A stretch of 64,000 bases of DNA. Origin: Singulisphaera acidiphila DSM 18658 (GTDB taxonomy: Bacteria; Planctomycetota; Planctomycetia; Isosphaerales; Isosphaeraceae). Each line of letters starts with the position of its first letter. The first letter of the stretch is position 1. The notes beneath the pieces are model-generated. The model saw only the letters and a list, made by a program, of their open reading frames with translations, was not told where the DNA came from and made no database searches. This document shows, in pieces, positions 1-8,639 of this stretch. The position numbers and the translations under genes were made by a program. Where the stretch lies: assembly GCF_000242455.2 (NCBI RefSeq), contig NC_019892.1, positions 8,070,744-8,134,743 of the forward strand, given 5' to 3'.

Positions 1-754
1 ACGGCTCGGTCGGAGCCCCGAGAGGAGCACTCTCCGGAACCGCAGGAGGAGCAGGCATCGCTGGTGCCTCATCGGGCAACGGAGGTGCAAGGTCTCCCTC
101 CCCATCAACCGGCGCTGGAAGAGACGGTGCGGCAACAACCGGCGGTGGTTCCGTGGAAGCCGGGGGAGACGCAGCCTCCGGAGCCGCACCCGGCGTAGGT
201 GCCGCCGGGAGATCATCCGTCCCCCCCTCGACCGCAGGCGGAAGCAGACCGTCCGACGCAGCCGGCGGCTCCGGAGCCGTCGAGGTCTCAGGCTCGAGAC
301 CTGACGGAGGCGCCGCCAGTTCGGCAAGTGACGGGTGGCTGTGGGCGGCACCAGGTTCAGGCGCGACCGTTCCGGACGATTCGTTCGGATTCGGTGAGTC
401 GGCCACTTCCAAAGGGATATTCGACGGTGGCGGCGTCTGGGTGGCCGCCACTGAGCCTGCCGGGGGAGCTACGGCCACGGAATCGGGACGACGGTAATCC
501 GACGGACCAGGCATGCTCCCCCTGGCTGGGGCGGGAGCAGGGGAACCGTTCTCAGGCCCATGCGTCGCCGCACTGGCGCGCAGCGACCTGGGATCGAACT
601 TCGGATTCTCACGATTGATTGTTTCGTGAATCGATGGGAACGACGTGAGGCCAACAGGCCCCGCAGACGGACCACGACTCTGAATGGCAGAGCGGTTCTG
701 AGCACAGCCCGCCAGGGCCAGGCCGAGAAGTCCGGCGACGACGTGGCGGTTCAT
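1..754 (-). CDS. Pro/Ala-rich lipoprotein, 3' end outside window
   Basis: An uninterrupted minus-strand frame runs from an ATG at 754 to the window edge, giving about 251 residues without a stop. The N-terminus is a lipoprotein signal: MNRHVVAGLLGLALAGC, with the lipobox Cys at residue 17. Upstream there is a GGAG ribosome-binding site about 10 bases before the ATG. After about 75 residues the protein becomes rich in Pro, Ala, Glu and Ser (repeated PAP, PEP and PPA runs), as in envelope-spanning linkers. The C-terminus, and any folded domain, lies beyond the window. It is probably anchored in a membrane and extends through the periplasm; its function is unknown. It is downstream of mfd on the same strand, but a hairpin lies between them, so it is probably a separate unit. 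Confidence 0.75.
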   Translation of the reverse strand, partial: MNRHVVAGLLGLALAGCAQNRSAIQSRGPSAGPVGLTSFPSIHETINRENPKFDPRSLRASAATHGPENGSPAPAPARGSMPGPSDYRRPDSVAVAPPAGSVAATQTPPPSNIPLEVADSPNPNESSGTVAPEPGAAHSHPSLAELAAPPSGLEPETSTAPEPPAASDGLLPPAVEGGTDDLPAAPTPGAAPEAASPPASTEPPPVVAAPSLPAPVDGEGDLAPPLPDEAPAMPAPPAVPESAPLGAPTEP

Positions 755-970
755 CGGCATTCTCCATCCTTGGAGATTTGGATTAACAAGGCAAACTCCG
801 GACGGCCTTCCTGGCCAAAAGTCTGGAATTTCGTTTCGACAGGCTCGCGCAAAAATCCGGAGATGTGTTCTAATACAACGGCTCGAACCAGCCAAGCGAG
901 AAGATAGGCCGCGACAGATTATCCGCAACACCTATCAGTGGCAAGAGCGCTTTGGCTCTCGCCCCTCCAG

Positions 971-999
971 AGAAGCAGGGAGCGTGCGGCCCTGCTTCT
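971..999. terminator. Hairpin between mfd and the lipoprotein gene
   Basis: Two perfect 10-base arms (AGAAGCAGGG at 971-980 and its complement at 990-999) enclose a 9-base loop. TTTT follows on the plus strand and AAAA precedes it on the minus strand. Its position just after the mfd stop suggests a terminator for mfd, although the classical T-run is on the plus side. The rest of 755-1070 holds no gene that I can support. Confidence 0.5.
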
Positions 1000-1070
1000 T
1001 TTGCGGGGGAGTCGGTCTGAAAACAGAGAAGCGCCCGCTCCCCCGCTCGCCTTTTATGGGTTCCACAGCT

Positions 1071-4000
1071 TCAAGGGACCTGCAAGAGCGGCTTCACAAT
1101 CCCGACCACCACCGAACCGTGTGGCCGCTTCTCCTCAATCGGTACGTAGGCCGTTTTCTCGTCGACCACCCGCACTCGCCCGGGATGAAGTTTGGCCAAG
1201 GTCGCGATCCGCTTCGGATTCCGGTAGGTGAGAACCACGTATTCGTCTTCGACGTGGATCCGTTCGAGCTGCCAGCGCTCCGCTAAAATTCTGAGCTCCG
1301 CTTCCGCGATCAGGTTCTCGGCGGGGTTCGACAGCGGACCGAAGCGATCGATAAGCTCCTGACGGAAGTCGGCCAGCCGCTCGAAGCTCCGGAGCCGGCC
1401 CAGGCGGCGGTAGAGCTCGACCTTCATCCGAGGGCCGGGGACATAATCTTTCGGCAGATAGGCACGCCAGGAGAGCTCGATCGAACAGTCGTACGCCGCC
1501 CGCGCTGGCTGATTGGTCAAGCCGCGGACTGCCGCCTCCAGAAGCGAGCAGTACAGCTCATATCCGACGCTCTCGATATGTCCCGATTGCTCGGCACCAA
1601 GGATATTCCCCGCGCCTCGGATCTCCAGGTCGCGTAGCGCAATCTTGAAGCCGGCTCCCAGTTCGGTGAACTCCTCAATCGCTTTGAGCCGCTTGACCGC
1701 GTTGGGAGTCACCGGCTTCTCGGACTCGAGCAGGAGGTACGCATAGGCGCGGTGCTTGTACCGGCCGACCCGCCCACGGAGTTGGTGCAAGTCGGCCAGG
1801 CCGTACTTGTCGGCCTCGTTGATGAAGATCGTGTTGACGTTGGGGATGTCCAGGCCCGACTCGATGATCGTGGTCGCCACCAGGATGTCGAAGTCGCGGC
1901 GGATGAAGGCGAGCATCGTTCGCTCAAGCGCCTCGCCCCCCATCTGGCCGTGGGCGATCGTGATCCGTGCCTCGGGAACGATCGCCTGGATTCGGTCAGC
2001 CACGTTCTGGATATCGTGCACCCGGTTGTGGACGAAGTAGACCTGGCCGTCGCGGTTGAGCTCGCGGTGGATCGCCCGTTTCACCGTCTCGGCGTCGAAC
2101 CGGAGGATGCGGGTCTCGATCGCCTTGCGGTCGGGAGGGGGCGTTTCCAGGTTCGAGATGTCGCGAATCCCGAGCAGGCTCATGTGCAAGGTGCGCGGGA
2201 TCGGCGTCGCCGAGAGGGTGAGTACGTCCACCGTCGAGCGGAGCGACTTGAGCCACTCCTTGTCCTCGACCCCAAAGCGCTGCTCCTCGTCGATCACGAC
2301 GAGGCCAAGGTCCTTGAACGCCACGTCTTTCTGAACGATGCGGTGGGTTCCGATCAAGATATCGACAGAACCGTCTGTGGTTCGTTTCAGGACGTTGCGA
2401 ATCTCGGATTTGGGACGGAACCGGTTGACCACCTCGATCGCAAATGGGAATTCGGCCATCCGCGCCGAGAAGCTGCGATGGTGCTGCTCGGCCAGAATGG
2501 TCGTCGGCACGAGGACCGCGACCTGCTTGCCCCCATCGACCGCCTTGAACGCAGCACGGATCGCCACCTCAGTCTTGCCGTAGCCGACGTCGCCGCAGAT
2601 CAGGCGATCCATCGGCCGATTCTTCGCCATATCCTCCTTGACCGCGTCGATCGCCGAGAGTTGGTCGGGCGTCTCCTGGTAGGGAAAGGCGGCCTCGAAC
2701 TCGGCCATCCAGTGGCTGTCCTCGGCCGGGTAGGCGATACCAGGCTGGCTCGCCCGCGCAGCCTGGATGTCGATCAACTCGGCGGCGAGGTCGACCACAG
2801 CGTCGGCCACCCGTTTCTTCCGCTTCTCCCAGGCTGAGGAGCCGATTTTCGAGAGGGGAGGCGTCCCTTTGCCACCGCCCACATACTTCTGAACTAGGTC
2901 GATCTTGGCAATCGGCACAAACATCTTCGTGCCTTCGGCAAACTCGAGCAGCAGCGTTTCTTCCGTGTGTTCCGCCGTCCGATCGACCATCTGGAGACCA
3001 CGGTAGCGCGCAATCCCGTGGTTGACGTGAACGACCAGGTCCCCTTCGTTCAGGTCGAGGAAGCTGTCGATGGCACGGCTTTCGTACCGCCGCTTGGTTG
3101 TCGGCCGGCGGACGTCGGTCCGGGCGAAAAGCTCGTGATCGCCGATCACGAGCGTCTTCGCATCGGTCAGGTGGAACCCCGAGCGGACTCGGCCCACGGT
3201 AAGCTGAAGCCGGCCCGTCTGGGCGATCGCGGTGTCGGCAAAGACCTCGCTGAGCCGTTCGATCTCGGCCTCGTTGTGGCAGGCGATCAGGACCCGATCC
3301 CCCCCCGAGGCGCTATCGAGCTCGACCTTGACCTTGGCCAGTTCTCCGGAGAAGCGTTCGACGCTCTCGATCCGCAGATGGCAGGTCGTTTCGAGTGAAT
3401 CGGCGGCCAGTGTCGAGAGGGTGATCGACGGCCGTTGGAAGAGTCGCGAGAGCGTGCTATCCACCGTGTAGAGACCGCGCGGGTCGTCGGTCCGGCCAAG
3501 GTAGTGGCGTCCTTCCTCCTTAAGGTCGTTCGGCTCGACCAGGGCCACCCAGGCGTCTTTGGGCAGATACTCGGCGATATGGCCGAAGCCGGTTGGGTCG
3601 TCACCATCAAACGAGGGGGAGACGGTCAATGTTACCGAATTCCAACGGTCGAGCGACCGCTGCGTCTCGGGGTCGAACGGCCGGATCGACTCGACGTCAT
3701 CTCCGAAGAACTCGATACGAACCGGCTCGGTGGAGTCGGGGGAAAAGATGTCGAGAATTCCACCGCGAAGGCTGTACTCTCCCGCGACCTCGACCACCTC
3801 GGCACGGGTCAGCGAACGCGCTGCCAGCCAGGCCGTCAACTCTTCGATCGCGATCGTATCACCGACCCGGATGGTCCGCGACGAGCGGGCGAGCAAGGCC
3901 GGAGTCGGGACCGGTTGCAAGAACGCCTGGAACGGCGCGACGATAAATCGAGGGGGAGAAGCTCCGGAGAGCCGCTTGATGACTTGGAGTCGGCGGCCGA

Positions 4001-4331
4001 ACACCTCGTCGCCGACGTTCGCCTCGCGCGGAAGGCGCTCCCAGGCGGGGAAGACCTCGGGAGTGACGCCTGCAAAGGTAGCCACGTCATCGCGAAAGTC
4101 GTCCACATCGCCGACGTGTGCCAGCACGATCACGAACGTTTGCGGCGCATGCAAACCGAGGGCGGCTGCTGCGAGTGGGCCGGCAGAGCCCCAGGCGCCG
4201 TCGAGCGTGCCGCTTCGCCCATTCTTGAGGGCGGCGAGCAGTTCCGGGAACCCGTCGGCGCGCTGCACCAGACGGGTCAGGTCTTTCAGTTCACGGACTG
4301 GCGCGACGGGCGCAGACGAAGCCTTGGCCAT
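1071..4331 (-). CDS. mfd: Transcription-repair coupling factor Mfd
   Basis: Mfd is a DNA translocase that pushes stalled RNA polymerase off lesions and recruits UvrA for nucleotide excision repair. The 1086-residue protein shows the family order. A UvrB-like N-terminal half comes first. A CarD-like RNA-polymerase-interacting domain follows around residues 426-498 (EGDLVVHVNHGIARYRGL). Then come the RecG-like motor, with Walker A GDVGYGKTE near 580, DEEQRF (DExx box), SATPIPRTLHMS and LRGRVGRYKHRAYAYLL, and a TRCF C-terminal domain. Length is slightly below E. coli Mfd (1148). The start chosen is the ATG at 4331 (MAKASS); an in-frame ATG at 4367 would add 12 residues, and neither has a strong ribosome-binding site. 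The gene upstream on this strand ends in its own terminator, so mfd is probably transcribed alone. Confidence 0.97.
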   Translation of the reverse strand: MAKASSAPVAPVRELKDLTRLVQRADGFPELLAALKNGRSGTLDGAWGSAGPLAAAALGLHAPQTFVIVLAHVGDVDDFRDDVATFAGVTPEVFPAWERLPREANVGDEVFGRRLQVIKRLSGASPPRFIVAPFQAFLQPVPTPALLARSSRTIRVGDTIAIEELTAWLAARSLTRAEVVEVAGEYSLRGGILDIFSPDSTEPVRIEFFGDDVESIRPFDPETQRSLDRWNSVTLTVSPSFDGDDPTGFGHIAEYLPKDAWVALVEPNDLKEEGRHYLGRTDDPRGLYTVDSTLSRLFQRPSITLSTLAADSLETTCHLRIESVERFSGELAKVKVELDSASGGDRVLIACHNEAEIERLSEVFADTAIAQTGRLQLTVGRVRSGFHLTDAKTLVIGDHELFARTDVRRPTTKRRYESRAIDSFLDLNEGDLVVHVNHGIARYRGLQMVDRTAEHTEETLLLEFAEGTKMFVPIAKIDLVQKYVGGGKGTPPLSKIGSSAWEKRKKRVADAVVDLAAELIDIQAARASQPGIAYPAEDSHWMAEFEAAFPYQETPDQLSAIDAVKEDMAKNRPMDRLICGDVGYGKTEVAIRAAFKAVDGGKQVAVLVPTTILAEQHHRSFSARMAEFPFAIEVVNRFRPKSEIRNVLKRTTDGSVDILIGTHRIVQKDVAFKDLGLVVIDEEQRFGVEDKEWLKSLRSTVDVLTLSATPIPRTLHMSLLGIRDISNLETPPPDRKAIETRILRFDAETVKRAIHRELNRDGQVYFVHNRVHDIQNVADRIQAIVPEARITIAHGQMGGEALERTMLAFIRRDFDILVATTIIESGLDIPNVNTIFINEADKYGLADLHQLRGRVGRYKHRAYAYLLLESEKPVTPNAVKRLKAIEEFTELGAGFKIALRDLEIRGAGNILGAEQSGHIESVGYELYCSLLEAAVRGLTNQPARAAYDCSIELSWRAYLPKDYVPGPRMKVELYRRLGRLRSFERLADFRQELIDRFGPLSNPAENLIAEAELRILAERWQLERIHVEDEYVVLTYRNPKRIATLAKLHPGRVRVVDEKTAYVPIEEKRPHGSVVVGIVKPLLQVP

Positions 4332-4378
4332 TGGCGAGTCATCGGACGGTCTGTAAGCCCATCCCATCCATGAAAATG

Positions 4379-4404
4379 AAAAAGGAGGCGGACCTGGCCG
4401 CCTC
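4379..4404 (-). terminator. Intrinsic terminator of the receiver-like gene
   Basis: Read on the minus strand, a 7-base stem GAGGCGG/CCGCCTC with a 6-base loop is followed after one base by five T. It sits 22 bases after the stop of the gene at 4426-5265 and before the mfd start. Confidence 0.8.
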
Positions 4405-4425
4405 TCGGGTCCGAATACGCCACGC

Positions 4426-5265
4426 CTAATTGTAAGTTTCGTTCCCCGGTTCGACCACTACCTTGTGCGAGCCCCGCCGCAACACCCAAGGCGGCGGCGG
4501 AACACCGTGCGTCCGATCCAATCGCGAGGACGCACAGAGCCGGTCGAGTACGTCGATCAAGTCGACCGGATCACAAGGGAGCTCCAAACAGGCCGAGGCC
4601 CCTTGTGCGCGGGCCTGCCCAACCAGAACGCGATCGGCCAGGCCGATCAGCGCAACAACCATCCCGATCTGAGCACGCCGGGCCAAGGCTCGGCCCCAGT
4701 CAGGCTCCAGCACAGGGACATCCCAGATCGCCAGGCCCCCCGGCTCGACTTCGGCCCAGTCGACCGCTTTCCGAACCGGGTAACCGGCCGAAATGCAGAC
4801 ATCGGCCAGCGCTTCGCGCAGCTCGTAGTTGCTGCTGACAACGTCGATTGCGGGGCGGGGCGTCGTGCCGCGTCCCTCCCCCCTGCCCTCGCCAACCCCA
4901 ACACTGCAAGCCACATGGCGAGCGATCGTCTCTCGCGCGGTGGCCTCGGGCAGGATGACATCCACCAGCGGTGACCAACGCACGAGGTCGGCATAGCGGA
5001 TGTGCGGCCCGACGCAAAGGATCACTCGGAGCGAGGTCGACCGCTCCTTCCGGAGCCTGGCCAGCCGCTCCGCATCGTGTCGAGTCAGAAGAGCCCGGTG
5101 AATGACGAGTGTCACGGGATCGGGAAGATCGTGGAAGATGCCGTCGGACCATTCCCCCGCACAGGCGATTCGAAGGACGGCGCGAGGAAGCGCATCGACG
5201 ATCCCCACCACCCAGGGGTCGTCCAGGTCGCCGACGAACCAGACTGATCGTCCCGACGCATTCAC
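4426..5265 (-). CDS. Receiver-like protein of unknown function
   Basis: A 279-residue soluble protein. It begins with GTG at 5265, preceded by a GGGAGG site about 9 bases upstream. Two stretches have the alternating beta/alpha look of CheY-like receiver domains. The first (about residues 5-115) has VWFVGDLDDPW, LRVILCVGP and VDVILPE. The second (about 140-250) has IDVVSSNYELREALADVC, LAIWDVPVLEPDW and a C-terminal ACLELPCDPVDLIDVLDRL resembling the beta5/alpha5 edge of a receiver. The usual acidic pocket and phosphoacceptor are not convincingly present, so these may be pseudo-receivers. There is no DNA-binding or enzymatic output domain. Function unknown; it may be a planctomycete-specific protein. 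It lies upstream of mfd but is separated from it by a terminator. Confidence 0.7.
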   Translation of the reverse strand: MNASGRSVWFVGDLDDPWVVGIVDALPRAVLRIACAGEWSDGIFHDLPDPVTLVIHRALLTRHDAERLARLRKERSTSLRVILCVGPHIRYADLVRWSPLVDVILPEATARETIARHVACSVGVGEGRGEGRGTTPRPAIDVVSSNYELREALADVCISAGYPVRKAVDWAEVEPGGLAIWDVPVLEPDWGRALARRAQIGMVVALIGLADRVLVGQARAQGASACLELPCDPVDLIDVLDRLCASSRLDRTHGVPPPPWVLRRGSHKVVVEPGNETYN

Positions 5266-5550
5266 CGTCGGAGCCTCCCTGCGCTCGTCCCGACCAACTT
5301 CCGCCCTGGCGGGCCTCGCCCTACGTCCTGGACCCGACTGCCGCGGACCTTAACACACCTTCCCATTTTCGACAATCGCGGCAAGCCGGGATCTCTCCAG
5401 CCCGATTTCCTTCGACAAATAAGAAGGTTGGATAAATCCTCTTGGGCAAGCCCTAAGGCGTTTTGCGTCCCTGGCAGGAGTCGAGTATGGTGAACGCCCT
5501 GTGGGATTCGATCATGCTCGTGCTCCTCATTTTCAAGCAGGAAAGCCGCC

Positions 5551-6822
5551 ATGAATTCGCTCGATCGCCGCACCTTTATGAGCACGACCCTCGGCGGCCT
5601 GTCGATGTTCGCGACCGGGACATTGCTCCTGGCCCAGGATCGTGACGCGAAGGCCGATGCCGAGGGCAAGCCCAACACCCTCTTCCTCACCTGGCAGCGC
5701 GACCCCACCACGACCATGACCGTGCAGTGGATCGCCCCGGCCGCGGACGAAGGGGCGACGGTCGATTTTGCGGAGTTCGGCAAGGCAGGCGCAACCCAGT
5801 CGGTCGCCACGAAACAGACCCCTTATCCAATGACCAACCTGCGGGTCTTCCGGGCCGAGTTGACCGGACTGTCACCCGGGGCCGAATACCAATTTCAGAT
5901 CAACAAAAAAGGTCCTGCCCATCGCTTTCGGACAATGCCCGCCAAAGCGACCGACTCCTTCCAGTTCGTCTCCGGCGGCGATTGCGACGTCAACGAGCAC
6001 GCGATCGCCAACAACATCCTGGCCGCCAAACAGAACCCGATGTTCGCCCTCATCGGTGGCGACCTTGGCTATGACAATGGGATCAGCGTCGAGCGGAGCC
6101 TCGCCTTCCTCCGCAACTACAGCCAGCACATGATCGATGCGGAGGGCCGGCTGATCCCGATGGTCGTCTGCATCGGCAACCACGAGGTCAAGGGGAGCTA
6201 CGGCCAGTCGCGGAAGGAAAGCCCATTTTACCTCGCCGTCCACGACGGACTCTACGCCGAGCGTACCTTCGCCACCCTCGACTTCGGCGACTACTTGAGC
6301 CTGATCCTGCTGGATACCGGGCACATCGCTCCCATTGATGGCGAGCAGACCGACTGGCTCGACAAAGCCCTCGCCGAGCGTTCCGAACGGCCGCATGTGA
6401 TCGCCGTCAACCACGTCCCGGCTTACCCATCGTTCCGTAAGTTCGAGGCCGAGGGGGGCAAGGCAGGCACCGGCGAGTTGAATCGAACCCAATGGGTTCC
6501 CTTGTTCGAGCGTCATAACGTCGACCTGGTGCTCGAACACCACGATCACACGTTCAAACGAACCCACCCGCTCAAGGACGGGATGGTGAACGCCAACGGC
6601 ATTCTCTACCTGGGCGACGGGTCATGGGGCAAGCTCCGCTCCCCCGCCTCTCCCGAGCAACGTCCGTATCTTGCGAAAACGAGCGAAGCGTACCACATGA
6701 CGCTCCACCGCTTTGAAGGCGAGCAACGGTTTCACATGGCACTTCAAGAGAATGGCCGAGTGATCGACATCTGCACCACCCAAAAGCGTCCGCGCCGAGT
6801 CGCCGGCCGCAAGGGATTATAA
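5551..6822 (+). CDS. Exported purple-acid-phosphatase-like metallophosphoesterase
   Basis: A 423-residue calcineurin-like phosphoesterase. The N-terminus has a possible twin-arginine signal (DRRTFMSTTLGG followed by a hydrophobic stretch). Residues about 45-130 form a fibronectin-III-like domain typical of purple acid phosphatases (TMTVQWIAPA, LTGLSPGAEYQFQI). The metal-binding motifs follow in order: GGDCD, GGDLGYDNG, GNHEVKG, VNHVPAYPS and EHHDHTFKRT, the last supplying the HxH pair. This predicts a dinuclear-metal phosphatase or phosphodiesterase acting outside the cytoplasm; its substrate cannot be told from sequence. A weak GGAAAG site precedes the ATG, and a hairpin follows the stop. 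It is monocistronic, with mfd-side genes on the opposite strand. Confidence 0.88.
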   Translation: MNSLDRRTFMSTTLGGLSMFATGTLLLAQDRDAKADAEGKPNTLFLTWQRDPTTTMTVQWIAPAADEGATVDFAEFGKAGATQSVATKQTPYPMTNLRVFRAELTGLSPGAEYQFQINKKGPAHRFRTMPAKATDSFQFVSGGDCDVNEHAIANNILAAKQNPMFALIGGDLGYDNGISVERSLAFLRNYSQHMIDAEGRLIPMVVCIGNHEVKGSYGQSRKESPFYLAVHDGLYAERTFATLDFGDYLSLILLDTGHIAPIDGEQTDWLDKALAERSERPHVIAVNHVPAYPSFRKFEAEGGKAGTGELNRTQWVPLFERHNVDLVLEHHDHTFKRTHPLKDGMVNANGILYLGDGSWGKLRSPASPEQRPYLAKTSEAYHMTLHRFEGEQRFHMALQENGRVIDICTTQKRPRRVAGRKGL

Positions 6823-6828
6823 CGGTCG

Positions 6829-6853
6829 CCCCTTTGGGCCCTCCCCAAAGGGG
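6829..6853 (+). terminator. Terminator hairpin after the phosphatase gene
   Basis: The arms CCCCTTTGGG (6829-6838) and CCCAAAGGGG (6844-6853) pair perfectly over 10 bases with a 5-base loop, 6 bases after the stop codon. Only a short CCCTTTC tail follows, so the U-run is poor. Confidence 0.6.
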
Positions 6854-7620
6854 GGCCCTTTCGCTCGATACCAGCAGTGGTGATCGAACCGGCAGTGGGC
6901 ATTCGGTAAACCCACCTCCCATGCTCTGTGCTTCCTTTCCCCCCAGGCGACCACTTAAGACATCGGCATGCCCTGCTTTTCTCGATGGCCTGTGTGATCT
7001 CCGATGGAGGGCCTATTCCGCAGTCCCAGCCACGGCATTGTTCCGGGCCGCGGTTCCACGGCAGGAACGCTCCACTTCACCTGCCTCACAGCCGCCGGCC
7101 ACGGCACATGCCTTCAGGTAGGCCATGAGCCACAAACATAGGCTCACGCCCCACATCTGGAACAGAGAAAACAGCAGCCCGGCCAACGAGACGCTGCCGT
7201 AGTCATTCTTCCGATCCACCACCAGACCGAAGGACTCTTCCGGCATATCATGCGACCGGCCCACGGCCAACACGAAGGCCACAGCCTCGGCCGAATGGAA
7301 GCCCACAGATACCACCGATAGCCGACTTTCCCCCCGATACCGGCGAAAACCAGTCAGTGGGTCTCATCGGTTTGCCACTGCGCCTACCCTTGGCTCCGTT
7401 GGACCAGAACAAATACCTGTCCAAGAGCAGGATCCCCCAGATCGAGCCCCCGAATGCTCTTGGGGACAGCCCGAGCCGGCAGGGCCGTGGATGATGCCAG
7501 GATCCGCGGTACTGGAGCAGGTCGGCCGATAGCGACTGCATCGGATTATGGCGAGCTCTCTCAAGCGCCGGCGAAAAGCGATTCCAGATCATGATCACGA
7601 GCTCCGCAAGCCAACCTCGC
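6854..7620. other. Gene-free stretch, possible gene debris
   Basis: About 770 bases without a convincing gene. On the minus strand, two overlapping frames (7013-7315 and 7248-7631) encode short hydrophobic peptides (for example SLAGLLFSLFQMWGVSLCL). They do not match a family that I recognise and overlap in different frames, as a frameshifted remnant of a membrane protein would. The location beside other pseudogenes fits decay. Confidence 0.4.
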
Positions 7621-7648
7621 TTGACATGCAACCAAATGGTTGCATAAT
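7621..7648 (+). promoter_or_regulatory. Promoter with ArsR-type palindromic operator
   Basis: A perfect -35 box TTGACA (7621-7626) and a -10-like CATAAT (7643-7648) are 16 bases apart. The spacer is filled by a perfect palindrome ATGCAACCA-AA-TGGTTGCAT (7626-7645). This layout places a dimeric repressor across the promoter and lies 19 bases before the start of the ArsR-family reading frame (7667), so it is the likely autoregulatory operator of the arsR/AHSA1 unit. The regulator itself is broken, so the promoter may now be constitutive unless a paralogue binds it. Confidence 0.7.
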
Positions 7649-7666
7649 GAGGTTGAGGACGGGGAC

Positions 7667-7998
7667 ATGGACAAAGTGTTCAAGGCCCTTGCCGACCCCG
7701 GCCGGTGATTGCGACTCGTCCGTTTGCACGCGGATCAGAAGCAAACACCGGGGCGACGTTGAAACACCTGGACATGACCCGGCCGGTAGAATCCAAGCAT
7801 CTTGCAATGCTGGAGGAGGCAAACCTCGCAGTCCCTTTTGGCGGGGCCGTGAGAAAGGGCACGATCTCAACCCTGTTCCCATCCACGAGATTGCCAAGCG
7901 ATGGATTAGTAAATTCGAGCGCGATGGATTGGTAAATTCGAGCGGGAACCGTCTTCGTGGCCTGGCCGACCTCAAGCAAAAACGGGTTAAGGAGGAAC
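7667..7998 (+). pseudogene. ArsR-family regulator pseudogene
   Basis: The frame opens with MDKVFKALADPGR and stops at once. Family members continue from ALADPTRR into the winged helix. Recognisable pieces then appear in shifted frames: LKHLDMTRPVESKHLAMLEE (recognition helix region, about 7757-7816), then NPVPIHEIAKRWISKFER (about 7872-7922), then LRGLADLKQKRVKEEPM reaching the next gene. At least two frameshifts, a premature stop and a 23-base tandem duplication make it non-functional. Intact relatives of this family are typically paired with a downstream AHSA1-domain gene that they repress, which is what follows here. Confidence 0.85.
7898..7943 (+). repeat. 23-base tandem duplication inside the arsR pseudogene
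   Basis: The unit at 7898-7920 (GCGATGGATTAGTAAATTCG then AGC) is repeated directly at 7921-7943 with one change, A to G. It adds 23 bases, not a multiple of three, and so shifts the frame. This looks like a replication-slippage event during or after decay. Confidence 0.85.
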
Positions 7999-8000
7999 CG

Positions 8001-8462
8001 ATGGCTGAGTCGCGATTCGTTTACGTCACCTACATTCGCACGACCCCGGAAAAACTGTGGCAGGCACTCCTTGAGCCCGAATTCACACGCCAATACTGGT
8101 TCGAAACCTGGCATGAATCCGACTGGAAGCGCGGCGCATCGTGGCAACTAAGGATTCCCGACGAGCGCATCGGCCACAGCGGCGAAGTTCTCGAAATCGA
8201 GCCGCAACGGCGGCTGGTCCTGTCGTGGCGTGCGGAATTCAAGCCGGAGCTGCGTGCCGAAGGCTATTCTCGCGTGACCTTCGAACTCGAACAGCAGGGG
8301 GAGTCGGTCAAGCTCACCGTTATCCACGAAAGCGACAATCCCGATTCGAAACTTGTCAATACCCTGGCGCACGGATGGCCGCACCTGCTGGCCAGCCTCA
8401 AGAGTCTCCTTGAAACAGGGGAATCGCTCGCCGAAACCCGCCGCTGGCCCAAGGGGCTCTGA
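8001..8462 (+). CDS. SRPBCC/AHSA1-domain protein
   Basis: A 153-residue START-like protein of the Activator of Hsp90 ATPase homologue 1 family. Typical features are the opening YVTYIRTTPEKLWQALLEPE, then FTRQYWFETWHESDWKRG, the middle GEVLEIEPQRRLVLSWRAEF and the C-terminal helix region with GWPHLLASLKSLLETG. These proteins form a hydrophobic cavity; the physiological ligand is usually unknown. The start at 8001 is supported by an AAGGAGG site with 5-base spacing. A longer in-frame reading from 7548 passes through the arsR pseudogene and is not the real protein. It is the partner gene of the dead regulator and probably still transcribed from the promoter at 7621-7648. Confidence 0.88.
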   Translation: MAESRFVYVTYIRTTPEKLWQALLEPEFTRQYWFETWHESDWKRGASWQLRIPDERIGHSGEVLEIEPQRRLVLSWRAEFKPELRAEGYSRVTFELEQQGESVKLTVIHESDNPDSKLVNTLAHGWPHLLASLKSLLETGESLAETRRWPKGL

Positions 8463-8639
8463 GAGACAAGGGGCAAGGCCACAAGAAATTCAGATCCCGT
8501 CAACAGGAGCGAGAGCAACCATTGGCGGGATTTATGGTTCCATTGCAGTCGGAGTGACAAGACGGCGATCGAAGTTTTTGTCGCCGGAATCTGGGAATGG
8601 AAATCCCCAAAGGATTTCACTCAGTTCAAGGAGCATGTC

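Noticed and set aside
153..618. Two plus-strand frames at the left edge
   Set aside because: They are antisense to the open minus-strand lipoprotein frame, which has a proper signal sequence and ribosome-binding site.
1752..2837. A 361-codon plus-strand open frame antisense to mfd
   Set aside because: It lies entirely inside the well-supported mfd gene and encodes a His/Asp/Arg-rich, low-complexity-looking product without family features. It is a high-GC mirror frame.
7548..8000. N-terminal extension of the AHSA1 gene to 7548
   Set aside because: The extension runs through the promoter/operator and the decayed arsR frame. A strong ribosome-binding site and family alignment put the start at 8001.
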